This document shows, piece by piece, positions 19,136 through 27,149 of a stretch of DNA of 64,000 bases. This DNA is from Deltaproteobacteria bacterium (GTDB taxonomy: Bacteria > Desulfobacterota > Deferrimicrobia > Deferrimicrobiales > Deferrimicrobiaceae), in NCBI GenBank assembly GCA_021815305.1, contig JAKAHC010000001.1:186001-250000 (forward strand). Direction: 5' to 3'. The notes beneath the pieces are model-generated. The model ran no database searches and was not told the origin of the DNA. It was given only the letters and a program-made list of their open reading frames with translations. A program made the translations under genes and the position numbers. How positions within the stretch are numbered: the stretch's first letter is position 1; each line of letters starts with the position of its first letter.

Positions 19136-20260
19136 ATGAACCGAAAGATCAACTTCAACGCCGGACCCGCCGCCTTGCCCCTCCCCGCGCTGGAACGCGC
19201 CCGCGACGAGTTCCTGGACTTTGCGGGGAGCGGCATGTCCGTGATGGAGCACAGCCACCGCGGCAAGGAGTACGAGGCGGTGCACGACGAGGCCATCGCC
19301 CTCGTCCGGGAGCTGCTCGGCGTGCCGGCGAGCCACGAGGTGCTGCTGCTCCAGGGAGGAGCCACTTCGCTGTTCGCCGAGGTCCCCATGAACCTGTTGG
19401 AAAAGGGGAAGACCGCCCAGTACCTCATCACGGGCGCCTGGGGCGAGAAGGCCTTGGGAGAGGCGAAGGCCGTCTCGGCGATGTTCGGCGCCAACGTTTC
19501 GGTCCAAAGCCTCGGCGTCGGGGAAGGGAAGGAGAAAAGCTTCACGCGGGTACCGCCCCCTTCCGAGGTGAAGTGCGACCCCGGCAGCGCCTACCTGCAC
19601 ATCACCTCCAACGAGACGATCCACGGCGTGGAGTTCAATGCCGACGGCTCCCGCGCGTTCCCCGACACCGGCGGCGTTCCTCTGGTCGCGGACATGTCGA
19701 GCGATTTCCTTTGGCGCCCTTTCGACATCACCCGGTTCGGCCTGGTCTACGCGGGCGCCCAGAAGAACATCGGCCCCTCGGGCGTCGTGGTCGTCGTGGT
19801 TTCGAAGGAACTCCTGGAGAAGGGCCGCAAGGACATCCCCAAGATCTTCCAGTTCCGCACCCACGCGGAGAACAAGTCGCTCTACAACACCCCGCCGACC
19901 TTCGGCGTCTACATGGTCCGGAACGTGCTTTCCTGGCTCAAATCCCAGGGCGGGCTCGCCAAGGTCGAAGCGGCGAACCGGAGGAAGGCGGCGCGCCTCT
20001 ATTCCGTCATCGACGCGAATTCCTCTTTCTACCGTTCGCCGGTGGAAAGGGAGAGCCGTTCCATGATGAACGTCGTCTTCCGTCTTCCGAGCCCGGAACT
20101 CGAGGAGCAGTTCCTCTCCGAGGCCAAGAAGCGCGGCATGGTAGGGCTCAAGGGGCACCGCTCCGTGGGAGGAATCCGTGTTTCCATCTACAACGCCGCC
20201 GTTTACGAGTGGGTGGAGACCCTCGCCGCGTTCATGGAGGAATTTCTTCGCGGAAAGTGA
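19136..20260 (+). CDS. serC: Phosphoserine aminotransferase
   Basis: 374 aa class V PLP aminotransferase that converts 3-phosphohydroxypyruvate to phosphoserine, the step after SerA. The N-terminus [11 protein letters not shown] is the family hallmark; [13 protein letters not shown] carries substrate-binding residues; the PLP lysine is K210 in [26 protein letters not shown] is the C-terminal phosphate-binding region. ATG at 19136 is preceded by AGGCGAGGA. It sits divergent from serA, giving a compact serine module. Confidence 0.96.
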   Translation: MNRKINFNAGPAALPLPALERARDEFLDFAGSGMSVMEHSHRGKEYEAVHDEAIALVRELLGVPASHEVLLLQGGATSLFAEVPMNLLEKGKTAQYLITGAWGEKALGEAKAVSAMFGANVSVQSLGVGEGKEKSFTRVPPPSEVKCDPGSAYLHITSNETIHGVEFNADGSRAFPDTGGVPLVADMSSDFLWRPFDITRFGLVYAGAQKNIGPSGVVVVVVSKELLEKGRKDIPKIFQFRTHAENKSLYNTPPTFGVYMVRNVLSWLKSQGGLAKVEAANRRKAARLYSVIDANSSFYRSPVERESRSMMNVVFRLPSPELEEQFLSEAKKRGMVGLKGHRSVGGIRVSIYNAAVYEWVETLAAFMEEFLRGK

Positions 20261-20355
20261 GTTCGCGACATCGCATGGGACGTTGAGGCCGGGACCGCCG
20301 CAAAGTTCCCCTGCAATCGACACGTGAAGGGAGACGGCATATCCCGGAAAGTGCG

Positions 20356-20871
20356 ATGGAAAGGACGTGCGGGCGCTTCCTCGCATACGTGCTTGCGGCC
20401 ATGGCCGGTGCGTTGTGCCTCGCCCCGGTCCTTCCCGCCTCCGAAATTTCCGACGGGGCGACTCCCCACGCCCATTTCCGTGCGCAGGATTCCTGCCGGA
20501 ACTGCCACGTGATCGTCCAGGGGCGTCCCGACCCGGGCCGGTTTACCGTCGAGGTCGACCGGTACTGCTTCGGGTGCCACAGGAAGGACAGCATGGGCCG
20601 GATCCACCCTGCGGACGTCCCTCCGGGAACCTCCTCCCGGGCGAGAAAGATCCCGCCGGACTTCCGCCTGAACGAGGCCGGCCGCATCATGTGCCTCACC
20701 TGCCACACCGCGCACGGCCCGTACCTCGCACGCATCATGACCTACCCGGGGCAATCCCCCGAGAAATCCTCGCCTGCGGAGGGAGCGTATTTCCGCACGC
20801 TGTTCCTTCGCAGAACCAGTCCTTCGAAAGGATTCGCCGCGCTTTGCGACGCGTGCCACGGGAAATTGTAA
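20356..20871 (+). CDS. Secreted tetraheme cytochrome c
   Basis: 171 aa periplasmic cytochrome. A signal peptide covers about residues 1-28 (YVLAAMAGALCLAPVLPAS). Four CxxCH sites are CRNCH (C47), CFGCH (C71), CLTCH (about 115) and CDACH at the extreme C-terminus; several other His residues can act as distal ligands. Spacing between hemes 3 and 4 is wide. ATG at 20356 has only a weak GGAAAG upstream. It precedes two HAMP-like membrane proteins by 8 bases, forming a three-gene unit. It could be the redox sensor or electron partner of that pair. Confidence 0.9.
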   Translation: MERTCGRFLAYVLAAMAGALCLAPVLPASEISDGATPHAHFRAQDSCRNCHVIVQGRPDPGRFTVEVDRYCFGCHRKDSMGRIHPADVPPGTSSRARKIPPDFRLNEAGRIMCLTCHTAHGPYLARIMTYPGQSPEKSSPAEGAYFRTLFLRRTSPSKGFAALCDACHGKL

Positions 20872-20879
20872 GGAGCTCG

Positions 20880-21422
20880 GTGCCGCGGCCGCTCTGGCGA
20901 AAGATCTACTTCGTCAATCCGCGGTCCCAGGGGGGAGCCGCCCTGTTGTTCTCGTCCGTCTTCCTCATCGGGGGGGTCATCTTCGGGCTTCTTCTGCACC
21001 GGCACATGCACCAGGCCCTGCTGAACGCGTCGCTGCAGGGGCATTACGCGATCGTCAACGCTTCGGAGATCGTCCGCGGCCCCCTCCTGTGGCACGTCGT
21101 TTCGCTGTTCGCGGGCGTTTTCCTCGTTTCGGCCGCCGTGTTCCGCTTCCTGTTGCGGGCGATCCACCGTTGCGTGGAACGCATCGCCGAGGTGTTCCGC
21201 GCCTCGGAGGGGGGCGATCTTTCCACCCCGTCGGATTCCTCTTCCCTCGCGGAATTCGCACGGTTCGGCAGCCGGGTCGATGCGGTCCGCGCCCTCACCC
21301 TGGAGCAGATCGACGGAGTCCGCCAAGAGGTGGCCCTCTTGGCTTCCGGGGAGAGGTCCCGGGAAGAGTTCCGCCTCCACTGGGACATGCTGAAGCAGAG
21401 AATCCGGAGGATCGCGCCTTGA
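20880..21422 (+). CDS. Two-helix membrane protein with HAMP-like coil, no output domain
   Basis: 180 aa. Two transmembrane helices (LLFSSVFLIGGVIFGLLLH near residues 21-39 and VVSLFAGVFLVSAAVFRFLL near 68-88) flank a short periplasmic loop, followed by a HAMP-like helix pair (CVERIAEVFRASEGGDLS) and a coiled-coil tail without kinase, chemotaxis or cyclase domain. GTG start at 20880 with AGGAG seven bases upstream. It overlaps the next gene (TTGA), so the pair is coupled. Probably a transmembrane signalling or scaffold subunit for the upstream cytochrome; function unknown. Confidence 0.75.
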   Translation: MPRPLWRKIYFVNPRSQGGAALLFSSVFLIGGVIFGLLLHRHMHQALLNASLQGHYAIVNASEIVRGPLLWHVVSLFAGVFLVSAAVFRFLLRAIHRCVERIAEVFRASEGGDLSTPSDSSSLAEFARFGSRVDAVRALTLEQIDGVRQEVALLASGERSREEFRLHWDMLKQRIRRIAP

Positions 21423-21976
21423 GACGGGCCCCCGACGTCAAGGCGGCGCCTCCCACAGAACGGGACTACGGGATCCGGTTCCTTTTCGGGCTGTTCATCG
21501 CATCCGCGGGCGGGGCTTTCGTCCTCTACGCCACCCTGTACATCCTCCTCTCCCGCCCCCTCGTCGGCGATTACGCGGCCGTGTTCTACGCCTTGCGCAA
21601 CCTTTCCTCGTATCTCGCCCCTGCCGTCGCCGTCTCCATGCTCGTCTACATTCTTCTGGGGTGCGCAGGCGTGTCGATTCTCTGCATCTTCATGTCCCAC
21701 AAGGTAGCGGGGCCGATGTACCGCCTGGAGCGGGTTTTCGAGGGGTACCTCTCGGGGAATCCGACGCGGACGGTAGCCTTCCGGCGCAGCGACCAGATCG
21801 AACCTCTGGCGCATGCGCTCAACGCGTGGATCGGGAACCTCCGGCGGGAGCGGCAGCGGTGGCTCGCCGCCATGGAGGAGGCCGAACGGCTCTGCCTGCA
21901 GGACGAGGAGACGTGCAGGGTACACATGGAAAAAGCCTTGCGGGAGATCGGGACGGAGTTGGCGCGATACCATTGA
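21419..21976 (+). CDS. Two-helix membrane protein with HAMP-like segment
   Basis: 185 aa, same architecture as its neighbour: helix near residues 19-44, a periplasmic loop, a second helix (VAVSMLVYILLGCAGVSILCIF), then a HAMP-like part with the typical GPMYRLERVFEGYLSGN and a helical tail. TTG start at 21419 overlaps the previous stop by four bases, which explains the lack of its own ribosome site. No catalytic output domain. Together with the gene before it this looks like a heteromeric HAMP pair serving a multiheme cytochrome. Confidence 0.72.
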   Translation: MRRAPDVKAAPPTERDYGIRFLFGLFIASAGGAFVLYATLYILLSRPLVGDYAAVFYALRNLSSYLAPAVAVSMLVYILLGCAGVSILCIFMSHKVAGPMYRLERVFEGYLSGNPTRTVAFRRSDQIEPLAHALNAWIGNLRRERQRWLAAMEEAERLCLQDEETCRVHMEKALREIGTELARYH

Positions 21977-21989
21977 CGGGAGGAAAAGA

Positions 21990-22012
21990 GCAGGGGGAGC
22001 GTGTCCCCCTGC
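21990..22012. terminator. Bidirectional hairpin terminator
   Basis: GCAGGGGGA-GCGTG-TCCCCCTGC is a perfect 9-bp stem lying between convergent genes, 13 bases after the plus-strand stop. On the minus strand the hairpin is followed by CTCTTTTCC, giving a T-rich tail. It therefore probably serves the minus-strand gene best. Confidence 0.6.
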
Positions 22013-22063
22013 CCGCGCGTCCCGGAAACCCTTGTGGGGCAGAGACCGCTTGCCGCCGGACCG

Positions 22064-22435
22064 TTACTTCTTCTCGGCAGGCTCTTTCCCGGCCTTCTTC
22101 CCCGCCTTCTTCGCTTTAAGGACCTTCACGGCCAGCGCTGTGTCGCCCGCACGCTTCACGATGACCTTTTCCCCGGTCTTCAGGCCGGCCAGGTTTACCT
22201 TTTCGCCGGCCTTCAGGTCCACGTTTCCCTTCTTGCCCTTCACCGTGAGGGTGCCCGCCGCCGCGTCGACGGCCTCGACCGTGCCGGTGAACCGGAGGGA
22301 CCTCACCTTCTTCTCCACTTTCGTTTCGGTCTTTGCGGCCTTTGCGGGCTTGGCGGCGTTGTCGGCCGCGGCCGCGAAACCGCTCAGGGGCAAGGCGAAC
22401 ACAACCGCGAGGAACATTGCGAGCATTTTCTTCAT
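22064..22435 (-). CDS. Secreted Lys/Ala-rich small protein with OB/DUF5666-like core
   Basis: 123 aa. A signal peptide spans residues 1-23 (LAMFLAVVFALPLSGFAAA). The mature protein has an Ala/Lys-rich linker, a compact beta domain (FTGTVEAVDAAAGTLTVKGK...GEKVIVK) resembling DUF5666-like folds, and a Lys-rich tail. ATG at 22435 with AGGAGG about 10 bases upstream. It is downstream of a two-component system on the same strand and has its own sigma-54-like promoter, so it is a likely direct target of that regulator. Biochemical function unknown. Confidence 0.75.
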   Translation of the reverse strand: MKKMLAMFLAVVFALPLSGFAAAADNAAKPAKAAKTETKVEKKVRSLRFTGTVEAVDAAAGTLTVKGKKGNVDLKAGEKVNLAGLKTGEKVIVKRAGDTALAVKVLKAKKAGKKAGKEPAEKK

Positions 22436-22480
22436 CGTGGCTTCCTCCTGAGAGAATTTTGGATAACGGCGGAACTTATA

Positions 22481-22496
22481 TTCAAGAAAAATGCCA
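22481..22496 (-). promoter_or_regulatory. Possible sigma-54 promoter of the secreted small protein
   Basis: Minus strand TGGCAT-TTTTC-TTGAA matches the sigma-54 pattern (TGGCAC-N5-TTGCA) at 9 of 11 fixed positions; the mismatches are the last base of the -24 element and the -12 C. The expected start lies about 35 nt before the ATG. A sigma-54-dependent regulator gene is adjacent, which supports the call. Confidence 0.45.
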
Positions 22497-22625
22497 ACCC
22501 AAGGGAAAAAGAACGGCGGAACAACGAGGATCTTTCCCTTCCGCGCCCAGAAGATCCTCTTCCCCGGAGTTCCCGGAAAGGGGGAACGACTTCCCGGTTT
22601 GAGGTTCCCCTTGCAGGCCCGGAGT

Positions 22626-23984
22626 TCACGGGGAGAGGATGCCGAACTTCTTCAGGCGGTAGATGTAGGCCTTGTAGCTCATCTGGAGCAGTTCGGCGCC
22701 CCGGGCGTGGATGCCCCCGGACCGCTCCACCGCCTGTCGCAGCAACTGCTCCTCGACCTTCTCGAAATCGACGCCCTGGGGGGGGAGGTCGAACGCCTTG
22801 GCGGGTACGGCGGACGCCTCCTCTCTCAACTCCCGGGGCAGTTCCTCGGGGCGGATCTTCCCTCCTTCGGCAAGGACCACCGCGCGTTCGACGACGGAAG
22901 AGAGCTCCCGGATGTTCCCCGGCCAGGGATACCGCATCATGAGGCGCATCGCCTCCCTGGTGACCTCCCTCACCGGGGGGACCCCCTTCTCTCCGTGTTT
23001 TCCCAGAAAATGCTCCGCAAGAAGAGGAATGTCCGAAATCCGGTCCCGCAGCGGGGGAAGGGTGAGTTTCACGATGTTGAGCCGGTAGAAAAGGTCCGCC
23101 CGGAATTTTCCTTCGCGGACGGCCACTTCGAGGTCGCGATTCGTGGCGGCGATGATGCGGACGTCGATCGGGATGTTCCCCTTCCCGCCCACCCGACGGA
23201 TCTCCCTTTCCTGAAGAGCCCGCAGCAGCTTTGCCTGGGTCTCGAGCCGCACCTCCGCGATCTCGTCGAGGAAGATCGTCCCTTTCTCGGCGGCTTCGAA
23301 GAGGCCGATCTCCCGGCGCACCGCACCCGTGAAGGCGCCGCGCTCGTGACCGAAGAGCTCGCTCTCGAAGAGGGTGTCCGGAAGGGATGCGCAGTTGACG
23401 GCGAGGAACGGCGCCCCGCTGCGGCCGCTCAGGGAATGGATGTTGCGGGCGATGACCTCCTTTCCCGTGCCGCTCTCCCCCGCGAGCAGGACCGTGCTCT
23501 CGCTCTTGGCCACCCGCGGCAGGATCCGCTTGATCTCGCGGATCGCCGCGTGCTCTCCCAGGATCGGGACGGCCCCCGGGAAGAGCTTCTCGGAGAGGAC
23601 CCGGTGCGACTCGCGCAACCGGAAATTTTCGATGGCCCGCTCGATGATGACGAGCAGGCGCGCCCTGTCCACCGGCTTCTCGAAGTAGTAGTACGCCCCC
23701 TTCTTCATGGCGTCCACCGCAGTCTGGATCGTGCCGTACGCGCTGGTCAGGAGGATGGGGATTCCCGGGTTGCGTGCCTGGACCGCATCGATCAACTCCT
23801 CCCCCGTCATGCCCGGCATCACGAGGTCGGTCAGGACCAGGTCGACCCCTTCGCGTTCCATGACCTGAAGGGCCTCTTCCCCGCTTCCCGCCAGCAGGGG
23901 GCCGTATCCCTCGGCCTTCAGGATCGCGCCCAGGATTTCCCGCTGGTTGCGTTCGTCGTCGACGACGAGGATCGCCCCTTTCAT
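22626..23984 (-). CDS. Sigma-54-dependent NtrC-family response regulator
   Basis: 452 aa. A receiver domain (about 1-118) has phospho-acceptor D53 in LTDLVMPGMTG and the acidic pair D9/D10. The AAA+ domain has Walker A GESGTGKE near 168 and the sigma-54 contact loop GAFTGA near 215; the C-terminal Fis-type helix-turn-helix is ARGAELLQMSYKAYIYRL. The start overlaps the stop of the sensor kinase (ATGA), so kinase and regulator form a cognate pair. It would activate sigma-54 promoters such as the one at 22481. Confidence 0.95.
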   Translation of the reverse strand: MKGAILVVDDERNQREILGAILKAEGYGPLLAGSGEEALQVMEREGVDLVLTDLVMPGMTGEELIDAVQARNPGIPILLTSAYGTIQTAVDAMKKGAYYYFEKPVDRARLLVIIERAIENFRLRESHRVLSEKLFPGAVPILGEHAAIREIKRILPRVAKSESTVLLAGESGTGKEVIARNIHSLSGRSGAPFLAVNCASLPDTLFESELFGHERGAFTGAVRREIGLFEAAEKGTIFLDEIAEVRLETQAKLLRALQEREIRRVGGKGNIPIDVRIIAATNRDLEVAVREGKFRADLFYRLNIVKLTLPPLRDRISDIPLLAEHFLGKHGEKGVPPVREVTREAMRLMMRYPWPGNIRELSSVVERAVVLAEGGKIRPEELPRELREEASAVPAKAFDLPPQGVDFEKVEEQLLRQAVERSGGIHARGAELLQMSYKAYIYRLKKFGILSP

Positions 23985-25444
23985 CCCTTCCCCTCTGCCG
24001 GGGGATCGACCGGCAGCAACACGCGGATCCGTGTGCCCTTGCCCGGGTCGGAATCCACCTGGATCTCGCCGCCGTGCGCGTCGACGATCTTCCGGGTGAG
24101 GACGAGCCCCAGCCCCAGTCCCGAGGCCTTGGTGGTGAAGTACGGCTCGAACATCTTGTCCCGATCCGCATCCCCGATCCCGACGCCCGTGTCCTCCACG
24201 ACAATAGCGTATCGGTCGCCGTCCCGGTAGTCCGCCGTCACCGTGAGCGTCCCTCCCTTGGGCATCGCGTCGATGGCGTTGGAGACGAGGTTCAGCACGG
24301 CCCTCCGGATCATGTCGGGGTCCGCGGTCACCTCCATGTCGTCCCGGAACACTCTTCGGCAGGCGATCCCCTGGGCACGCATGCGATCCTCCGCCATCCG
24401 CAGCACGCCCTCCATGAGTTCCGGAATCCTCACACGGGCTCTCTGAAGCTCGGAAGGCTTCCCGTACCGGATGAAGTTGGTGACCAGTTCGTTCAGCCGC
24501 CCGATCTCCTCCTTGATGCGGGATACGACTTCCCGCTTCTCCGTTTCCGCCGCCGGGGTCGTTCCCAGGGTCACCGCGTCGAGATGGTCCACGGCAAGCC
24601 CGATGAAGTTCAGGGGGTTCCGGATCTCGTGGGCCATCCCGGAGGAAAGCCGTCCCACCTGGGAAAGGTACTGGCTCTCCCGCACCTTCTCCTCCAGCGC
24701 CCGGTTCTGGCGAAGCTTGGCGATCATCTCGTTGAACGCCCGGGTCAGCCTTCCCACCTCGTCCCTACCGCCCACCGGCAGTTCTTCGGCGAAGTCTCCC
24801 GCCGCCACCCGTTCCGCGGCGCGCGCCAGCCGCTCCACGGGGGACACGTAATGGGAGGAAATGGCGACCGCGAGGGTGAGCCCGACGGAGAAGATGAGCA
24901 GGGTGCTGAAGAATCGGAAGTAGAGGTTCCTCCGGATCGGTTCCGTGAAGTCGTCGAGGCGCATCCGCACATGGATGTACCCCAGGGTGTCCCCACCCAC
25001 CTTGACCGGGACCACCAGGTCCTTGGACTGGATCTTTTCCCCGGTGTCGTCCCCGAAGGTGGCGTTGATCACCAGCTTCTTCGGCGGGAGCTTGATCCTG
25101 ACCGGACGCCCGATCGCACCGGGGTTCGTGCTGTCGATCACTCCCATGTCCTCCCCGACGATGGACACCTCGCGGATCCCCGACTTCTTCAGCGTCTCCA
25201 CGTAGTGGCGCAGGTTGTCCTGGTCGGAACCTCCGGGCGCGGTCAGTTGGTCGACGCTGACGCTGATCGCGTTGGAGAGGTCGAGGAAGCTCTTCTCGAT
25301 CTCGTTTTTGAGCGTCTCCCGCCCGAAGAGATAGGGAACGAACACCGACCCGAGGGAGCAGGCGAACAGAATGAGCATGACCATCGTGAGCTTGAACTGC
25401 AACCCGCGGTCACGGAGCGGGGTGCAGGAGACCTTCCACTTCAT
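23981..25444 (-). CDS. Membrane sensor histidine kinase
   Basis: 487 aa. The first transmembrane helix is near residues 18-38, a periplasmic sensing domain spans about 45-170, the second helix is near 180-200 and HAMP near 200-253. The HisKA motif MAHEIRNPLNFIG has the phospho-accepting H272, followed by the ATPase N, G1 (VEDTGVGIG) and G2 (GLGLGLVLTRKIV) boxes. It phosphorylates the co-encoded NtrC-type regulator. The ligand is unknown. ATG at 25444. Confidence 0.94.
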   Translation of the reverse strand: MKWKVSCTPLRDRGLQFKLTMVMLILFACSLGSVFVPYLFGRETLKNEIEKSFLDLSNAISVSVDQLTAPGGSDQDNLRHYVETLKKSGIREVSIVGEDMGVIDSTNPGAIGRPVRIKLPPKKLVINATFGDDTGEKIQSKDLVVPVKVGGDTLGYIHVRMRLDDFTEPIRRNLYFRFFSTLLIFSVGLTLAVAISSHYVSPVERLARAAERVAAGDFAEELPVGGRDEVGRLTRAFNEMIAKLRQNRALEEKVRESQYLSQVGRLSSGMAHEIRNPLNFIGLAVDHLDAVTLGTTPAAETEKREVVSRIKEEIGRLNELVTNFIRYGKPSELQRARVRIPELMEGVLRMAEDRMRAQGIACRRVFRDDMEVTADPDMIRRAVLNLVSNAIDAMPKGGTLTVTADYRDGDRYAIVVEDTGVGIGDADRDKMFEPYFTTKASGLGLGLVLTRKIVDAHGGEIQVDSDPGKGTRIRVLLPVDPPAEGKG

Positions 25445-25533
25445 GGTGCCTCCAAGAAAGCGGCTCCCGGCGGCCTGGCGCCCCCGGGAGCCGCGGTTGC
25501 CGCGTTTCCCGTCCTGTCCTTCCGCCCGCGGGG

Positions 25534-26187
25534 TCAGCCCCCGAACGCGGGCACCCTGGCGGCGGCCGCCAGCGGGATCGTGCCGGAAGCGCCGGCAACC
25601 GCACGCCGCGCCTCCGAGGCGATCCGGGCCACCCGTGCGCCCCGCACCTTCAGGGCCGACGCGGCGTACCGTTCCGTAGTCGTGGAGGCGGCCGTCCGGG
25701 TCGTCACCTCCACCGATCCGTCGTCGCCGCGGACCGCGGACGCGTCGCGCACCTGCGTTCCCCCCGCCGTTTCGACCGCCCGGACCGTCCCTTTCCCGTC
25801 ATCGCGGATCCGCAGGGTGGACACAAGAGTCTTCCCCTCGTACCGCTCGATGGTCGCAAGCGTCGCATCCCCGTCGCGGGAGAGGGTGAGAACATCCTTT
25901 CCGTTCTGCCGGGCGTGAATCTTCGTCACCGGCATGGAGGCGACCGGGTTCTCCCCGGTCCAGAATTCGATGAGATTGAAGACGAGGAAATCGAGGGTCG
26001 CCGTCACCGCGTAGGGGATGACCAGGATCCAGGTCAAGACGCTCCTCACGTATTTGTCGTCGACCGAACGGTTGACATCGTACAGGTTCCTGGTCAACTG
26101 GAACTTCCCGAAACAGCCCGCGGTGAAGACTCCCATCGCCGCCACCAGCACCAACGCGATACCCTTGCCGCACCGGCCTCCTGGCAT
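25534..26187 (-). CDS. DUF3332 family lipoprotein
   Basis: 217 aa. A lipobox TAGC puts the lipidated Cys at residue 25. The DUF3332 hallmark follows: CFGKFQLTRNLYDVN, a hydrophobic helix (LTWILVIPYAVTATLDFLVF) and IEFWTGENP. The rest is a Thr/Ala/Arg-rich domain. The family is known mainly from Gram-negative envelopes and has no assigned function. ATG at 26187 chosen because the signal peptide starts there; the frame is open further upstream without a ribosome site. Confidence 0.82.
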   Translation of the reverse strand: MPGGRCGKGIALVLVAAMGVFTAGCFGKFQLTRNLYDVNRSVDDKYVRSVLTWILVIPYAVTATLDFLVFNLIEFWTGENPVASMPVTKIHARQNGKDVLTLSRDGDATLATIERYEGKTLVSTLRIRDDGKGTVRAVETAGGTQVRDASAVRGDDGSVEVTTRTAASTTTERYAASALKVRGARVARIASEARRAVAGASGTIPLAAAARVPAFGG

Positions 26188-26338
26188 GGTGCCCACCCCC
26201 CCGTCCGGAATTTTGGAAACGCTTCCATTGTAGTTCCTCAGGGGAGGGAGGCACAATCACCGAACGACATCACCGAACGGCGGTTTACGAAGCGTCCCCG
26301 GCCCATGTAAGATGCCGGGATGTGCAGGGGAACCCACG

Positions 26339-27070
26339 TTGCGTGACCGTCCGGGAAACGCCCTCAAACTTCTGGCATTCCTCCTGCTGGTCGCCGCGGG
26401 AGGGTATTTCGTGTTCTTCACGGCGTCGGGAGAGCTCTTCCGGACTCCCGCCGGGAGGAAGATCCTCATCGGGCGCCTGGACGCCCTCGTGAAAATGGCC
26501 GGCCCCCTGGGCCCCGCCGTCTTCATTCTCGTGTACGCGCTCGGAGTGCTCGTCGCCCCGGCCACGCCGTTCACGATCGCGGGAGCCGTCATTTTCGGGA
26601 AGTTCTACGGAATGATCTACAACCTGGCGGCGGATATCCTCGGCGCATCGCTCGGCTTCTTCCTTGGCCGGTACTTCCTGCACGGGCTGGCTCGTGGATT
26701 CCTCGAGACGAAACTGCCGTGGCTCGACAGGAAAGCCTCGGAGGAAGGGTTTTCGGTGATCTTCTACCTGAGGATCTTCTGGTTCCCCTTCATCGTCCTC
26801 AATTACGCCGCGGGGGCCACGCGGATCCGCTTCCGGGATTACCTTCTCGGCTCGGTTCTGGGACTCCTGCCGCCGGTGTTCCTCTTCACCTATTTCGTGG
26901 GAGCGATGAGGGATATCCTCTCCGCCTACCGGAAACCCGCGGACCTTCTCACCTCTCAGGTCCTCTTTCCCGTCCTGCTCCTCCTTCTTTCCTTCTTCAT
27001 CCCCACGATCCTCAAGCGGCTCCGGAACCGCCTGGGCCGGTATCCCGGACCCCGCGACGACGCGCCCTGA
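26339..27070 (+). CDS. TVP38/TMEM64 (DedA-like) membrane protein
   Basis: About 243 aa with five to six membrane helices. The SNARE-associated/DedA-like core is clear: APATPFTIAGAVIFGKFYG, LGASLGFFLGRYFLHGLARG and the RIFWFPFIVLNYAAGATRI re-entrant region. Such proteins act as lipid scramblases or flippases. The TTG at 26339 has AGGGGA upstream and gives a typical N-terminus; an ATG nine codons earlier (26312) is the alternative. It ends 79 bases before the convergent glucan phosphorylase. Confidence 0.88.
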   Translation: MRDRPGNALKLLAFLLLVAAGGYFVFFTASGELFRTPAGRKILIGRLDALVKMAGPLGPAVFILVYALGVLVAPATPFTIAGAVIFGKFYGMIYNLAADILGASLGFFLGRYFLHGLARGFLETKLPWLDRKASEEGFSVIFYLRIFWFPFIVLNYAAGATRIRFRDYLLGSVLGLLPPVFLFTYFVGAMRDILSAYRKPADLLTSQVLFPVLLLLLSFFIPTILKRLRNRLGRYPGPRDDAP

Positions 27071-27149
27071 AGCCCGCCCCATGCCTCCCCCGGGAATCCC
27101 CATCGCCATCCCCACCCCGGAGCGGGCGGGCCGGGGGGCCGGCCGACTC

